NCBI GenBank assembly: GCA_022410635.1
Contig: JAJVDF010000207.1
Span: 1,652,086 to 1,716,085, forward strand
Direction: 5' to 3'
Source of the DNA: Tretioscincus oriximinensis
Taxonomy: Eukaryota; Chordata; Lepidosauria; Squamata; Gymnophthalmidae
DNA length: 64,000 nt
Shown: positions 23,901 to 35,900 of the stretch, piece after piece
How the letters are laid out: every line of letters begins with the position of its first letter
How positions within the stretch are numbered: position 1 is the stretch's first letter
Made by a program: the position numbers and the translations under genes
The notes under the pieces: model-generated
The model's database searches: none
The model's input: only the letters and a program-made list of their open reading frames with translations
Told to the model about the DNA's origin: nothing

Positions 23901-26900
23901 TGTAAATTCTCTTTTTCTGTTGTTACTGCTTTTGCTTTGTGTAAGTTTTGTTCTCTTTGTTGAAGAGCAAACAAGTCTGATCAGTTTATGCCATAGAGAT
24001 TGTGTGGAGGGGATTTTAAGTAAATGTATATAAAATGGTCTTCTGACACTATGGAGTTATAAGGTTCAGCTAGAAGGAAGAATTTTGGAAGTTTCTGCAT
24101 ACATGATGCAGGGGTAAGTTCAGTCTGGAGCTATTCCAGCAGCAGGAATGGCTCCAGAGTCCCAGGGAAAAAGTTCAACATTTGCAAGGTTGTCCCAGTA
24201 CAGTCCCTGCACTGACTCCGGAGATCATATCACCTCCAGGATCACTTCTGAGATCACCAAGCATTAGGAACTGAAGTCTCTAGCCTCGTTTCCCCCTGGG
24301 AATCCATTTTGGTGGTATAATTTGGTGTGCTACTGAAATATGTCCTCCTGTTAAATTGGAACAAGGAGGCACGTGGTCTTCACCACGTGTCCCTGGGCCT
24401 CAATTGCAACTGGAATTCCAGTATAACTGCAAAACCAGGACTATGTTGCACCAGAATAGATGGCCATTTTGTGGATGGGTTGGCCCATGGAAAGGAAGGA
24501 TTCTTCACTTGAGTGCTCAGAAGAGAGGGTCCTGAAGAGCAGAAGGCCCTTTAGCAGAGAGGACAATTTAGTTTATCTAGTTAGCTATGATTCTTACATC
24601 CTGCCTTTCTTCTTAAGAGCTTGAGGCATCTGATATTACAGATAACCCACAACTTTATGAGCTAACTGGGACCAGATTTTTACTTTTAAAGTAGTGATTT
24701 GTAAGATGGGAGACATCAGAAGTTACATCCTTTTGAACTCCCAGCTTAAAGCGAGAGTTTACCTGTATTTCAAATTAGCCCTATGAATTTTAAGTGGTGA
24801 GACACCAATTGGCTTAGAATCCCTTAACTGCAGTTTCACAACTGTGTGTGGTTTGAATCCAGGACATCCCAGTTCTAATTATTCTGCTGATTAGTGCACT
24901 TCCAGTGAAGATGTATTCTGGTCGTAACTGACATATAAGTTTTGTGTTTTCTCATCAACACAAGCTATTGCATAATTCACGGCCTTTAGATGACTTATAT
25001 CTTTATTCAGGCATCTATCTAGAACCTTTATTTGGGCAGAAGAGCAGTTATCATATAAGAGTCTCTGTGTTATGAGGGAGAACATGAGGTATTGATGATT
25101 AGATTTATACCTCTTCACATTTATACCTTGTGTGTTGGTGGGATCTACCAGATTCAGTTGTGGCCTCTTAAGAAATCCAGCTGTTTCAGAGCAGTGCTGG
25201 GATTTACTGGGTGGGAAATCTAATAGTGGGAGAGAGTGCATGCGGAGAATTTTCTGATGTCACTTCAGGGGCAGGACTCTGAGCACCATTCCCAGAAGCA
25301 GAGTCTGGAAGTGACATCATTTGTGATGTCACGTCTGCCTTCGCAGTACTCTTTCTGGAAGCAGAGGCCAGAAGTGCTGTTACAATGATGTCACTTCCAA
25401 CCCTGGCAGAACTCCACACATTGTTGCATGAGGATTCACACTTGTACAGGAATGAAGAATTTGACAAAATGTGTGAGATTCTTACATGAATCCCAGCACT
25501 GTTTCAGAGTAATCTGGTTTAAAGCTCTTTTTGAAATAGGCATGGGAGTGAAAGAATGTTAATTTCCTCCTGTAGATCTTGGATTATTCCAAAAAGCCAC
25601 TGAGATTTCATACTTGGAACAAACTATGAATTGTGCAAAGTATTTATTTGGAAGTTTCTCATACTCTGGGAAATTGAATATCCATAAATTGGATTGTTTT
25701 CCCTCTCCTCTCCCTAGAGAAAATAGTCTTTTGCAAGATATTTTGGGCGTGACTCTGAAGAGCAGAACAAACTTATGATCAGCCCACTGGATAATAGGGA
25801 AAAAAAAGAGTCTCAAAAGCTAGTCTGATGTAGTGGCTAAAAGTGTCAGTCTCTTATCTGGAAGTCGCCTGCTTTGATTCTGCATTCCTCCACAAAAGCC
25901 AGCTGATGATCTGGGGCGCTAGTCACAGTTCTTCAGAGCTTTCTTAGTCCTACTTACTTCACAAGGTATATAGTGTGAAGAACAGCTTTTATTCCTGAGA
26001 AAAGTAGGGTATGAAAACCACTCTCCTCCTCCTCCTCCGTTTAGAGGGTAATTCAGCACAGAAACAGTTTTTGATCATTTTCATGTGGAAACATTCACCT
26101 CATCATTCATATTCCTAATTAGAAGAATTATCCATTCAAGTATGGATCAGTATTTCTCACAAGAGGTTCTAGTGGCACTTTAGAGACTAATGGGGAGGGG
26201 GGAGGTTGGTAGGTGAGCTTCCATAGTTTAAACCTACTTCATCAAATACATGTATTTACTGACTTCTGATGTAGCATGTCTAAGAAAACTCATGCTACAA
26301 ATCTTTTTTTCCCCTGTTAGAAACTAAAAAGAAGAAGAACAGGGTTTTTATATCCTACTTTTCTCACCCAAAGGGGCTCAGAGTGGTTTACAAGGGTATT
26401 TTTCGCCCAAATGCTTACATTCTATATTCCCCACATGGCTGTGGTGATTCCCATTTATCTAGTTGCAGTCAGTTGCAATTTATTGCAATTCTTACTTTTG
26501 AATAGCTGGGTTGGCTAGAGCTACAGGCTAGTAGAAGGTCCTCAGCCCTCCCCACGTCCGACACAGGGCTTCGAAACCTCAGGTGAGAGATTGTCTCCTT
26601 AGCGACTGAGCCAAGGCTGTACTTGGTAGAAATTCATAATTACAGTTTCCCTGATTGCTGTATCTAGCTAAGCTCTGTATTTTCCTTCTGTTCTTGATAA
26701 AATTGGTGCCACTTTCAGGTAGTTTCCTAGGTAGAGTTCATGGTCAAAGTGCATTGTGGAGTTGCAGAAAACACCATAATATCAGCTTACGGCTTTCTAA
26801 TTTTTGCTGTCAGTCTGCTCTGAGACAGTTCTGAAAGTGCAGTGGTCAGCTGAATTGTGTCTCCAGAGGCTTAAGATATCACAGGACTCCTTCCACCCCC

Positions 26901-29900
26901 CACAAGGCTGTTAAGCTCTTAAATGTAGAAACTGTTGCTTTCATCCTTCCTGTACTATTATGATCTGTAACTTAATGGCTGTGTTTGATGGTGGAAATTT
27001 TGATCTTAACCCCTAACACTTTTGCTTCTCTCCTTTTCTGTATGTACTTTGCCCCTTGTGCTTTTTGCTGGATTTGTTCGTCATGTTGGTGTGTGTCTTC
27101 TTTCAATTCCTCCCTCCCTTTTCTTTTCCTTGCTGTGTTGTGGTTCTTTGTTGCTTTTTTTTAACCCAGCAGAATTCGTCCAGCTCTGCCTCTTCGGAAG
27201 CCTCTGAAACCTGCCAGTCAGTGAGCGAGTGCAGTTCCCCCACCTCAGTCAGCTCAGGCTCCACCATGGGGGCGTGGGCCTCCACAGAGAAGGTGAAAAT
27301 GGCTTCATCTTTCGCTCATGTTTTTAGGTCCTCCCCAGTTCCTGTGACGTTTATACTCAAGTAGTTTCCAAAGCCCTGAGAGGATGAGAATGGAGGCCTG
27401 TCCACCTTCCCTGAAAGGTTCCATGTTGATTTTTCCAAGCCTGAAGGGGGCACACTTTTGACCAGGCATCCCCAGCTGACACCTTCCAGACATTCCTCAG
27501 CTGTGGCTTCTGTTTCGATGATGTGGAACGCTGAGGGTTGTAGCCCCAGAATATTTGGAGGGCTTCAGTTTGGAAGCCCAGATTTGATCAAGAGGTCTTG
27601 TTAGTATTAGCTAGCTTGAATAACTGCCAAGGAGGATGGGAATTAAAATCTAGGTTGAGAGAAATTGTAAAAATTAAGGAATGCATGGAGTAAAACAATG
27701 TTAAAACATGCCCTACTGCTCCAACTTTGACTGTTTCACTTGGCTGCTCTTTATGCAATATTGCTTCTGACCACAGACTTTGGGTAGAGTATTTGGCTCT
27801 GTGGATAACCTCGAAATAAAATATCCATGGAGAATCAAAAGTATTCACAGAACTGTTTATCAGACTTCCTTCTGATGGCTTTGGAACCATGTAGGTTTGC
27901 AAAAGCAATTTGTCTTATCTCAGAATCATTTTGCTATCTAAAATATAAGAAAACTAGCCCAAAAGTGCTTCTCTGCTAAACGTAAAGCCAAAACTAAGGT
28001 ATCTTGGAGTTTCCAAAGATTCTGAAACTTAATATTAAAGACAGAAGCGGAAAACTTTGTGACACATACAAATCACCCAAATACCTCTAATTAAAATGAG
28101 GGAAGGAATTTTGTTCCGAGTCCAAGGGAGTGACCGATCCATTCTCATCTGCCAATATCCCCAACCTCATCTCCTTCCATTATGCTGTTTCTGGAATGTG
28201 TCATTTTCCGAGGCTGAATAGTTTTCCTATTCAGTGGCAACCAACCAACAGCCAGACAAAATTGCCCCACTGGTGGAAAACCAATAAAGTTTTTTACTCA
28301 GCGCTTGTAACGTAACATCTGAATCTTGTAGCAACTCGAAGACCAAGGGAATATATTTATAGGGAAGTGCAAACTTGGAGAACCAATAATTGTACTTGAT
28401 TTTCCTACTCTATCACAGTTGAAATGTCGAGGCCCATATTCACTTTCCCTCCATTTGTACAGGTATGGTTATACAGGGTTAACCTGAGCTTAACTATATA
28501 TAGGCAACTCATGTCAGGGATCAGCAACTCACCACCAGTTCCCAATTCTATCCCCTCTCATTATGCAGTTCCTAGAACACATCATTTTCTGAGGCTGATC
28601 TGCTGTTCTTTTTCTGTGAATGGAATGTGAAAATACTAACCCAGGAGACGAATTAACTTCTTTCAGAGTTTGAATTCAGATTTCTGGGCATCCCTTAACA
28701 AACAACAGCATGAACACTCAATGTAGAGCTCTGTATTTTTCTCTAGTCTGTGTACCACTGACTAATACCAAGAAGGACCTCACTGAAGTGTTTTCTGCAG
28801 CTCCCTAAATCTGTTCAGCCCCTGAAAATGATGCTTCCTGGTTTGTTTTTGAACATGGATCCATCTCGAATAACATTAACCAAGCATGAAAAAGCATTGC
28901 ACCAGCATTGAGTTGCAAAGGTTATCGAATCCTTACTAAGGGGTGTCAACACCTTGGCAAATTTATTTTGCAGCAAAGCATGCCTGAATTCATCTTGTAT
29001 TTTTCCCCTCCATATTTTGTCCTTATTTATATTAATTTCTCTCCCTCTTTTTCCCCCTTTTTTCTTTTTGTTTGTTTCCAGTTGTCTAATGGGTATTATC
29101 ACTGTAGTTTGTCAAGTGGCCCATCTTTAGCCTCAGTTGGTGCAGGCCTTTCCCCTCATTTCCCGTCTGTCTCCCACGCATGGACCCGGGCCTCCTCCTC
29201 CACCCTCCTTCCAGACTTCGCTCATTATTACACCATTGGGCCAGGCATGTTACCATCATCTATGATCCCTAGCTGGAAGGTTTGTGTTTCTCTTGTTTTC
29301 CGTCACAATCTCCTTTTCATTCCCACCCAGACTCCTTCATGCAAGATGTTGGCTTTTCAGATCTTGTTCTTGTTTTATTTCTGCTTGCCCCTTTTCCACC
29401 CTTAATGCCATTCTGGTTCCTTGACCTGATAAAAGGTTGCCTTAGGCTGTGTTTTCACTAGGGGGGAAAACGGGAGCGAAAACTGTGCGGCTTTGCACTG
29501 GGCACATGCCATTCCCTTGTAAGCCACAAGGGGAGTGCTTTTGCAATGTGGGGTTCGCAAAAACCACACATCACCAGACTGGAGTTCTTCTGCAAAAGCA
29601 ACACAGGAGCAGTTTTCCCAATTTGGGTTAACTGTGCTCTGGCTATGGTTTGCCTATAGTGGGAGCGCTCTGTGCAAATGTTGCCATGCATGGCCACTGT
29701 ACCTCCACTTTGGTCTAACCTCAGAGGTCGTAATAGCAGTTTTTAAAGAGGAGGGTTTGGGGAGTGGGGGTGGAGGGTTTTCTAGTTTTGCACAAAACTG
29801 GATACCTATAATTGTGTCAATTTTATAATTATGGATTTGTTGAAAACCTGGGCCCATTTTTAAAATAAAGGCAGAGAGGAACATGGGTCGAGGACATTCC

Positions 29901-32900
29901 AAAAACGGATTACCCAACCAATGCGGCCATTAACTCCAGAAGCCAATGCGAATCTTGTGTGGCTGATGAAATGGAGCTGGAAACGGCGCTAGGAATTGAA
30001 TTCATTTTGCAGTTCTCAAACTGCTTCTTTCACCCCCGTGAGAACACAGCCTCGCTTTTTGCCACAAATGGGAAATTTGACCAAACCAAAGCCAACCTTG
30101 GAATTAATCAAAATGATCTTTTGGTAGCCTGTCCATCTGTGCAGTTCACTAAAATTTTGAAGTGGTTCTGGTTTGGCATTCTGATGTGACCTAATGGGAT
30201 GTGTACATATGGTAAAACCGTTTGCTGGGTTTGCAGCAAGCTGTCTTTTGGCATTTATCTTATTTCCTATTCTTGATCATAATGTAACTGGAAAAAATCT
30301 AGATTTTAAAGAAGTAGCCGTGTTAGCCTAGGTCCAGAATATCTAGTAAGGGGGTCTTGTAGCACTTTGGAGACTAACAAGAAAAAAGCAGGAAGTGTGA
30401 GGATTTGTAGACAAATCAACTTCTTCAGATGTATCTAAAGAAGAAGAATTGGGTTTTTATACCCTTCTCACCCAAAGGGACTCAGAACAGCTTACAAGCT
30501 ATTTTTCAAGCAAAAACGTACATTCTATTTTCCCCAACACAGTTATAGTGGTACCCAGGGCTTTTTTTGTGAGGGAACGCGCCGGAACACAGTTCTGGCA
30601 CCTTTTATTTAGGCGGCGGCGGGGGGGAGGGGTTAGCGGGGGGCGGCGTTATCGGCCTCCGCTAATGCCACGCCCCCCCTCGCCGGCGCCCCCCCGCCTA
30701 AATAAAAGGTGCCGGTACTGCTGTGTTAGCTAACGCCACGCCCCCCTCGCCGGCGGCTAACGCCACAGTACCGGCACCTTTTATTTAGGCGGCGGGGGGN
30801 GGNGTTAGCGGGGGCGGCAGCGGCGGGCGGCGTGGAAATGAGCGGCAGCGGCTGCCACCTCCGCTCCCCCCTCCCCTCCCCCCCCTAAATAAAAGGTGCC
30901 GGTACTGCTGCGTTAGCCGCCAGCGAGGGGGGCTTGGCGTTATCGGCGGTGGCCACCGCCCCGCCCCCCNCCNCCNCCGGCGTTAGTACCGGNACCTTTT
31001 TTTCTGGAAAAAAAGCACCGGTGGTACCTATTAATCTATTGCAATTACAAGCTTTCGAACAGCAAGGTTCTTCATGGCAGACACACGAGGCCTTGAATGC
31101 AGACCTTCCTGTTGAAAGACTGTTGTTCTTAACCTCTGCATCATTGTGCAAATATTTTGTAGTAGATTTGCCTACAAAGGCTCATGCTGTCTACCTTTTT
31201 CTTGCTAGTCTCTAAGATGCTGCAAGATCCCCTTGCTAGATATTCTGGAAAAATGTGATGAGCTTCCAATGAAATGTTTTCCAGGTGCTTCTACTCCANA
31301 GAGTCCCATCAAGAAATGCTTCCTGCTAGACCAAATATAACAAAGTTATTCCATGTTGCAATGAGGAGTTGAGTTGATGTGCATGGGATCTGCTAACAGG
31401 CGTTTCAGAAAGCCTTTCCAAAAGAGCACATTTATTGGAGAAGAGGGCATCTGTATAGGGTTCCCTGCAGACATAACATAGCCGTTTTTCTGCATTTTTC
31501 AAAGGGGCATCGTATTTTGTTTTGAATTAGAAATGCTCAGCTGAAACTTTTCACATGTTCCTGAGCTTCAGCTGTCAGCAATCTATGAATGCTGGAAGTT
31601 GATGTTTAAGACCATTTGAGGACATTCAAGACCAGTGGAGTCACCCCTAATCTCTTTAGAAATCATGTATTATAGGATGGAAAGAGAACAGGTATGGGAG
31701 AGAATTGTATCATTTACTAGATCTTGTAGGCTTCTGGGCTTTTGTACCAGAAAAGCCATTTGGACATGTTGGCCAAGGTTAGTTTCTTGATCAGAAAATA
31801 ACTGTTTCTGGGGTCCTAAATAAGAGAGCAGTGTCCATTTTGAGGACTTGTTAGAATCTGAATGTACCTGACTTCATAGCATCAGTGGTTGGGATGAGAT
31901 CGAAGTCTTCTCAATCAATTTTACCAGCCAGTTAGAGAGAAGATCTTTCCTTTTCTGTGTTTCACCAGTAAGCAATCTTGATTTGTACATCAGAACTCGT
32001 TATTAGCCCATAGCTATCTAGTGGTTGGAATAGCATTTATCTGCTGTCAGCATTCAAATGGGTGGGTAGTAAATGATGTAACATCTTGACTTGGAAACTC
32101 AGGAAAACATTGGAGAATGTTTTGAACATCCAGCCTCTGTTTACCATGGCTGAAGGGAGATAGAGACTTAATACCTGGGTGTGGGACGTGTTCTTTCCAT
32201 TCCATATGAAGTGTGCCAGTTTTGGCATTTATCACTCTTGGCGAAGAGACAAATGTTTATGTTTAAACTTAGATGAGGAAACCCCAATTGCTTTCAAAAA
32301 TTTTGGATGTATTTCTTCTCTGCTTTTTAAGTTGAAGTAGATACAGTGACCAGGTCTGCTGCATAGTGCAAGGGAGAAGAGAAGAAGGGAAAGCATTCTA
32401 ATCCAAATTGAGGAAGGGATCCTTTGAATATAATCAGGGACTTTAAAAATGGGACAAATTGGATATATTCCATTTTCCTCATTTATGCAGTAGTGATGCC
32501 TGTATTGAAAGACATGAGATTTGTTCAACAGCCACGAATGTATTTGAACTAGCAGAGTAGCAACTTTATCCTTTTTTCTTTTTGGCTCCGCTGTAGAGTT
32601 CCATGAACCTCAGGTATACATAATGGTCTCAGTTCTCCAAACAATAGTTTAAAAGTCAGGAATGAGGGCTGTGGCTTCTCTACTTCCTCACTACTCTCTT
32701 CCATTCAAGACTTTCAGAAAATTTAGTGAAAGAGAAGCTGAGGTTAGCATTTGAGCAGTAGTCTGAATTTTTGAAGATGATCAAGCCCTGACACTTAAGC
32801 TTCTTATGTTGGACAGTACTGATTTCAATAAATCAGGATTAAAAATATTGAAGCCATCCAGAGAAGGAAAACCTGGAGACCTATGATAAAGGAAGAATAT

Positions 32901-35900
32901 ACTTGATTTTTCTTTGTAACTTCCAAAATCAAAATTTTAGAACTGAAAGCTAAAGGAGCTTTCAGGTATCTTGCAGGTATCTTTCTCAGCCTCACCTGAG
33001 GGTGCTGGAGAGTGAATCTGTGGCATCTTGATGCAGACTATGGCCGAGTTCTCATGAGGGGGAAAAACAGGTCTGAAAAGCAGCAGAGTGGAATAAGAAT
33101 TCCCTCTGCTGTTTTCTGCCGTCTCCAGCTCCGGTTTAAAGTTCGCACAAACTGCTGTGAGCTCTGGGGGGAAGCTGGAGGTCCAGTCTTTCGGGGTCTT
33201 CTAGGAAAGGCAAAGGCAACGGTCCATAGCAGTAGGAGATCTAAGATGAGATCAGCTGTTTGCAACGTTCCAATCGGTTACAGAAAAAAAGGTGTGGGGA
33301 AGGGAGGATATATGCTTAGATCTCCTGCTGCCCTGGACCCCAGCCTTTGTGGGTTCTTCTACCTTTCCCCCAAAAGAAGACCCCCAACCCCAAGGACTGG
33401 ACCTCCAGCTGTTCACTCTGAGCTCTTATCAGAGCTCCCAGCAAAATTGTCACCAGAATGCACTTAAAGTGAATTGTGTTAAGCTGCACTTGTGATGGTT
33501 TTCTGAGCGAACTCCGTTCAGGAAACGCATGGTTGTGCGGACTGAGCATGCCCAGTGTGTTTTCCACTTGGAGGATATTGAAAATGCAAGCGGCCAGCTT
33601 GGATCCAAGCTATTGGTTTTCTGCTACTGCTGCCATTCCTACAATAGTCATCATAATTTTATTGGGAGGAAAAGCAGAAAGTGAACTCAGAATGGCAGGT
33701 ATTATGAAGGACCCCTGCATCTGTATGTACAGTTTTCCCCTCGAAAATACACAGAATCTACATAAACTTTGGTGTTTTTCTTAGGATTGGGCTAAACCAG
33801 GTCCTTATGACCAGCCCATGGTAAATACTTTGCAACGCCGAAAAGAAAAACGGGAAATTGAACCTGCTGGAGGAACGCAGAGTGGATCATCTTTACCCAC
33901 GGATGAAGCACAGCGACCCCGGAGTATGACAGTCTCAACTGCACCAAGGGTGAGACTCTTGCTGTTGTGTGACTTGCATAAGAACATCTGCCGAACCGGG
34001 CCAGAGCCCACCTAGTCCAGCCTTCTGTCTCACACAGTGGCCACCAATTGCACCTGGGCAGTCGGAAACAGAAGAAGGCAAAATCTTCACCTGTTTTTGA
34101 TTCCCTGCAAACAGAATTTCAGAAATGTTGCCTGCTGCTCCATCCCAGAGGCACCATCAGAAGATCCATCCTAGTACTATTTATACCCTTGGTGAGATCT
34201 GTTAATTCAGAGAATGCCAGGTTATGCAGTCCTGTATTGCTTGAAAAAATATTGTTGTAAAGCATCTCTTAGCCTTTGGTTCCATCACATACATTTTCAT
34301 CCAATTTGTCAAAAACAAGAAGTAGAAAGCAGCATCTCAAGATCCAGGGGTTGAATATAGCACGAGACCTTTGCATAGCACACAGGCTGTAAAGCCTTCA
34401 AGAGTTGAGAAGGGGAATCCTGTATGTGTTGGGCAACAGAAGTCAGTAGGAATCAGTATGCAGCAAAACTGATGTGCATAGCTGCACCAGTGGGGGGCAC
34501 CAGAATAGAAGAAGGACTAAGTTCTTATACCCTGCTTTTGTCATCTTTCAAAGGGACTCAAAGCGGCATACAAGGGTATTTTTGCCCAAAGACTTAAATT
34601 CTATCTTTCCCACCAGGCTCTGGTGGTTCCCATGTATCTACTTGCAGACAGTTGCAATTTTTTGCAATTCATGCTTTTGAATAGCTGGGTTGTCTAGAGC
34701 TCACCCCTCCCCACATCCGATACAAGGCATTGAAACTCCATCTCCCAGCTGAGAGACGGATTCCTTAGCGACTGAGCTATCCGTGAATAGCACAAGCTGT
34801 GAACCATATTTGAAATGGGCGCGTTTGAAGGGCAAACGATACGAGTGAGCTCATCCCAAGCAACCAGGAAAATGATGGAGCAAGTAAGAGATGGGACCTA
34901 GGATGTGTTAGTTGGGCAAACTGCGCTCTCACACTCCCAATTCAGACAGAAAGGCTGACAATCTGGCCAGACACATATCCCACTAGTCTTGAAAGACTGC
35001 ATTGGCTGCCAAATTTGCTGGAGACCAATTCAAGGTATTAACTCTAACCTATAAGGCCCTAAATAACTTGGGTCGTAAAAATCTAAAGGGACGCCTTCTC
35101 CCATATCAACCTGCTCATGCCTTAAGGTCCAGAGAGGAGGCCCACCTGATTGTGACACCATTCTTGGTAGCAAAGATAATGGGAACCCAGGACAGAACTT
35201 TCTCACTGGAACCCCTAGACTTCAGGAGGTTCAACACTCACCATCTCGGTATCCATTCAGAAATCCACTAAAGATTCCCCACTTTAACCTGGCTATTTGC
35301 TGAAAAAACAGCTCTGCCTTCCCTACTTTATTGCACAATTGTTGATCCTGTTTTTACCCTTCAAGTGTAGGATAATATAGAAATGCAAAAAAAAAAGATT
35401 AATTAATGATATGGCATGTTGGTTATCCTAAGGGCCAGTCAGAAGCCACGGGTGGGGTTGCAGCTTTAAGACAGGATGGATAGATTATGTTTCCATCCAT
35501 CAAGGTGGTGAGTGTTACAGTACAGTGTAATAGTGGCTCTATAGGCAGGGCAGGGTACTCAAAACCATAACAGTCACACCGACCAAAAGGCAGCTCTGCT
35601 GGCCTACATGGCCCTCATGTTTCCCTACTGTTAGAATACCGGATCATTACTAGAAATGGCCACATAGGACCTTGAACCACATGGTTTGTTGTTGCATTTC
35701 CTTCCTGTAAATATAACGGATTTGGAAGGTTAGTGTTCACTGGCAATGAGGAGTTCACTGTGCGGATAGAGGAGTGACCGTGAAGCTGGCCTGGCCAGTG
35801 TCTTTTTTTCAGGTGCCCCATCTGTGACATTGTACTGAGACAACCACCACAGCGATTTCCTCAACTTTTCTGATGGGAGTCTTTCATTGTTTCATTAGCA

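Larger units (their letters stand above)
22427..27169 (+). other. MTSS1 intron
   Basis: 4.7-kb intron. Contents: an interspersed repeat (about 22970-23260), a fold-back family copy (23391-23541), a repeat with TGACATCA-type units (25255-25410), a SINE of the Gtgtagtgg family (25826-26035), a degraded fold-back element (26165-26320) and a minus-oriented SINE (26326-26615). Confidence 0.65.
30330..31250. mobile_element. Fold-back element split by a nested SINE and hAT element
   Basis: Outer arms about 30337-30430 and 31150-31245: ccagaatatctagtaagg matches inverted ccagaatatctagcaagg, and agactaacaagaaaaa matches inverted agactagcaagaaaaa. The 720 bp between them is a family B SINE which itself holds a hAT-like element. 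Confidence 0.75.
29280..33784 (+). other. MTSS1 intron
   Basis: 4.5-kb intron. It has a 0.6-kb element with 15-bp terminal inverted repeats (29444-30052), the nested fold-back/SINE/hAT structure (30330-31250) and an inverted-repeat element (33053-33540). Confidence 0.7.
33950..35898 (+). other. MTSS1 intron
   Basis: Carries an interspersed repeat directly after the donor (about 33975-34150), a SINE (34504-34785) and a CR1-type LINE 3' fragment (about 34940-35400). Confidence 0.7.

Noticed and set aside
30449..31151. GC-rich open frames rich in Arg, Pro and Ala
   Set aside because: They read through a SINE and the palindromic hAT-like element.
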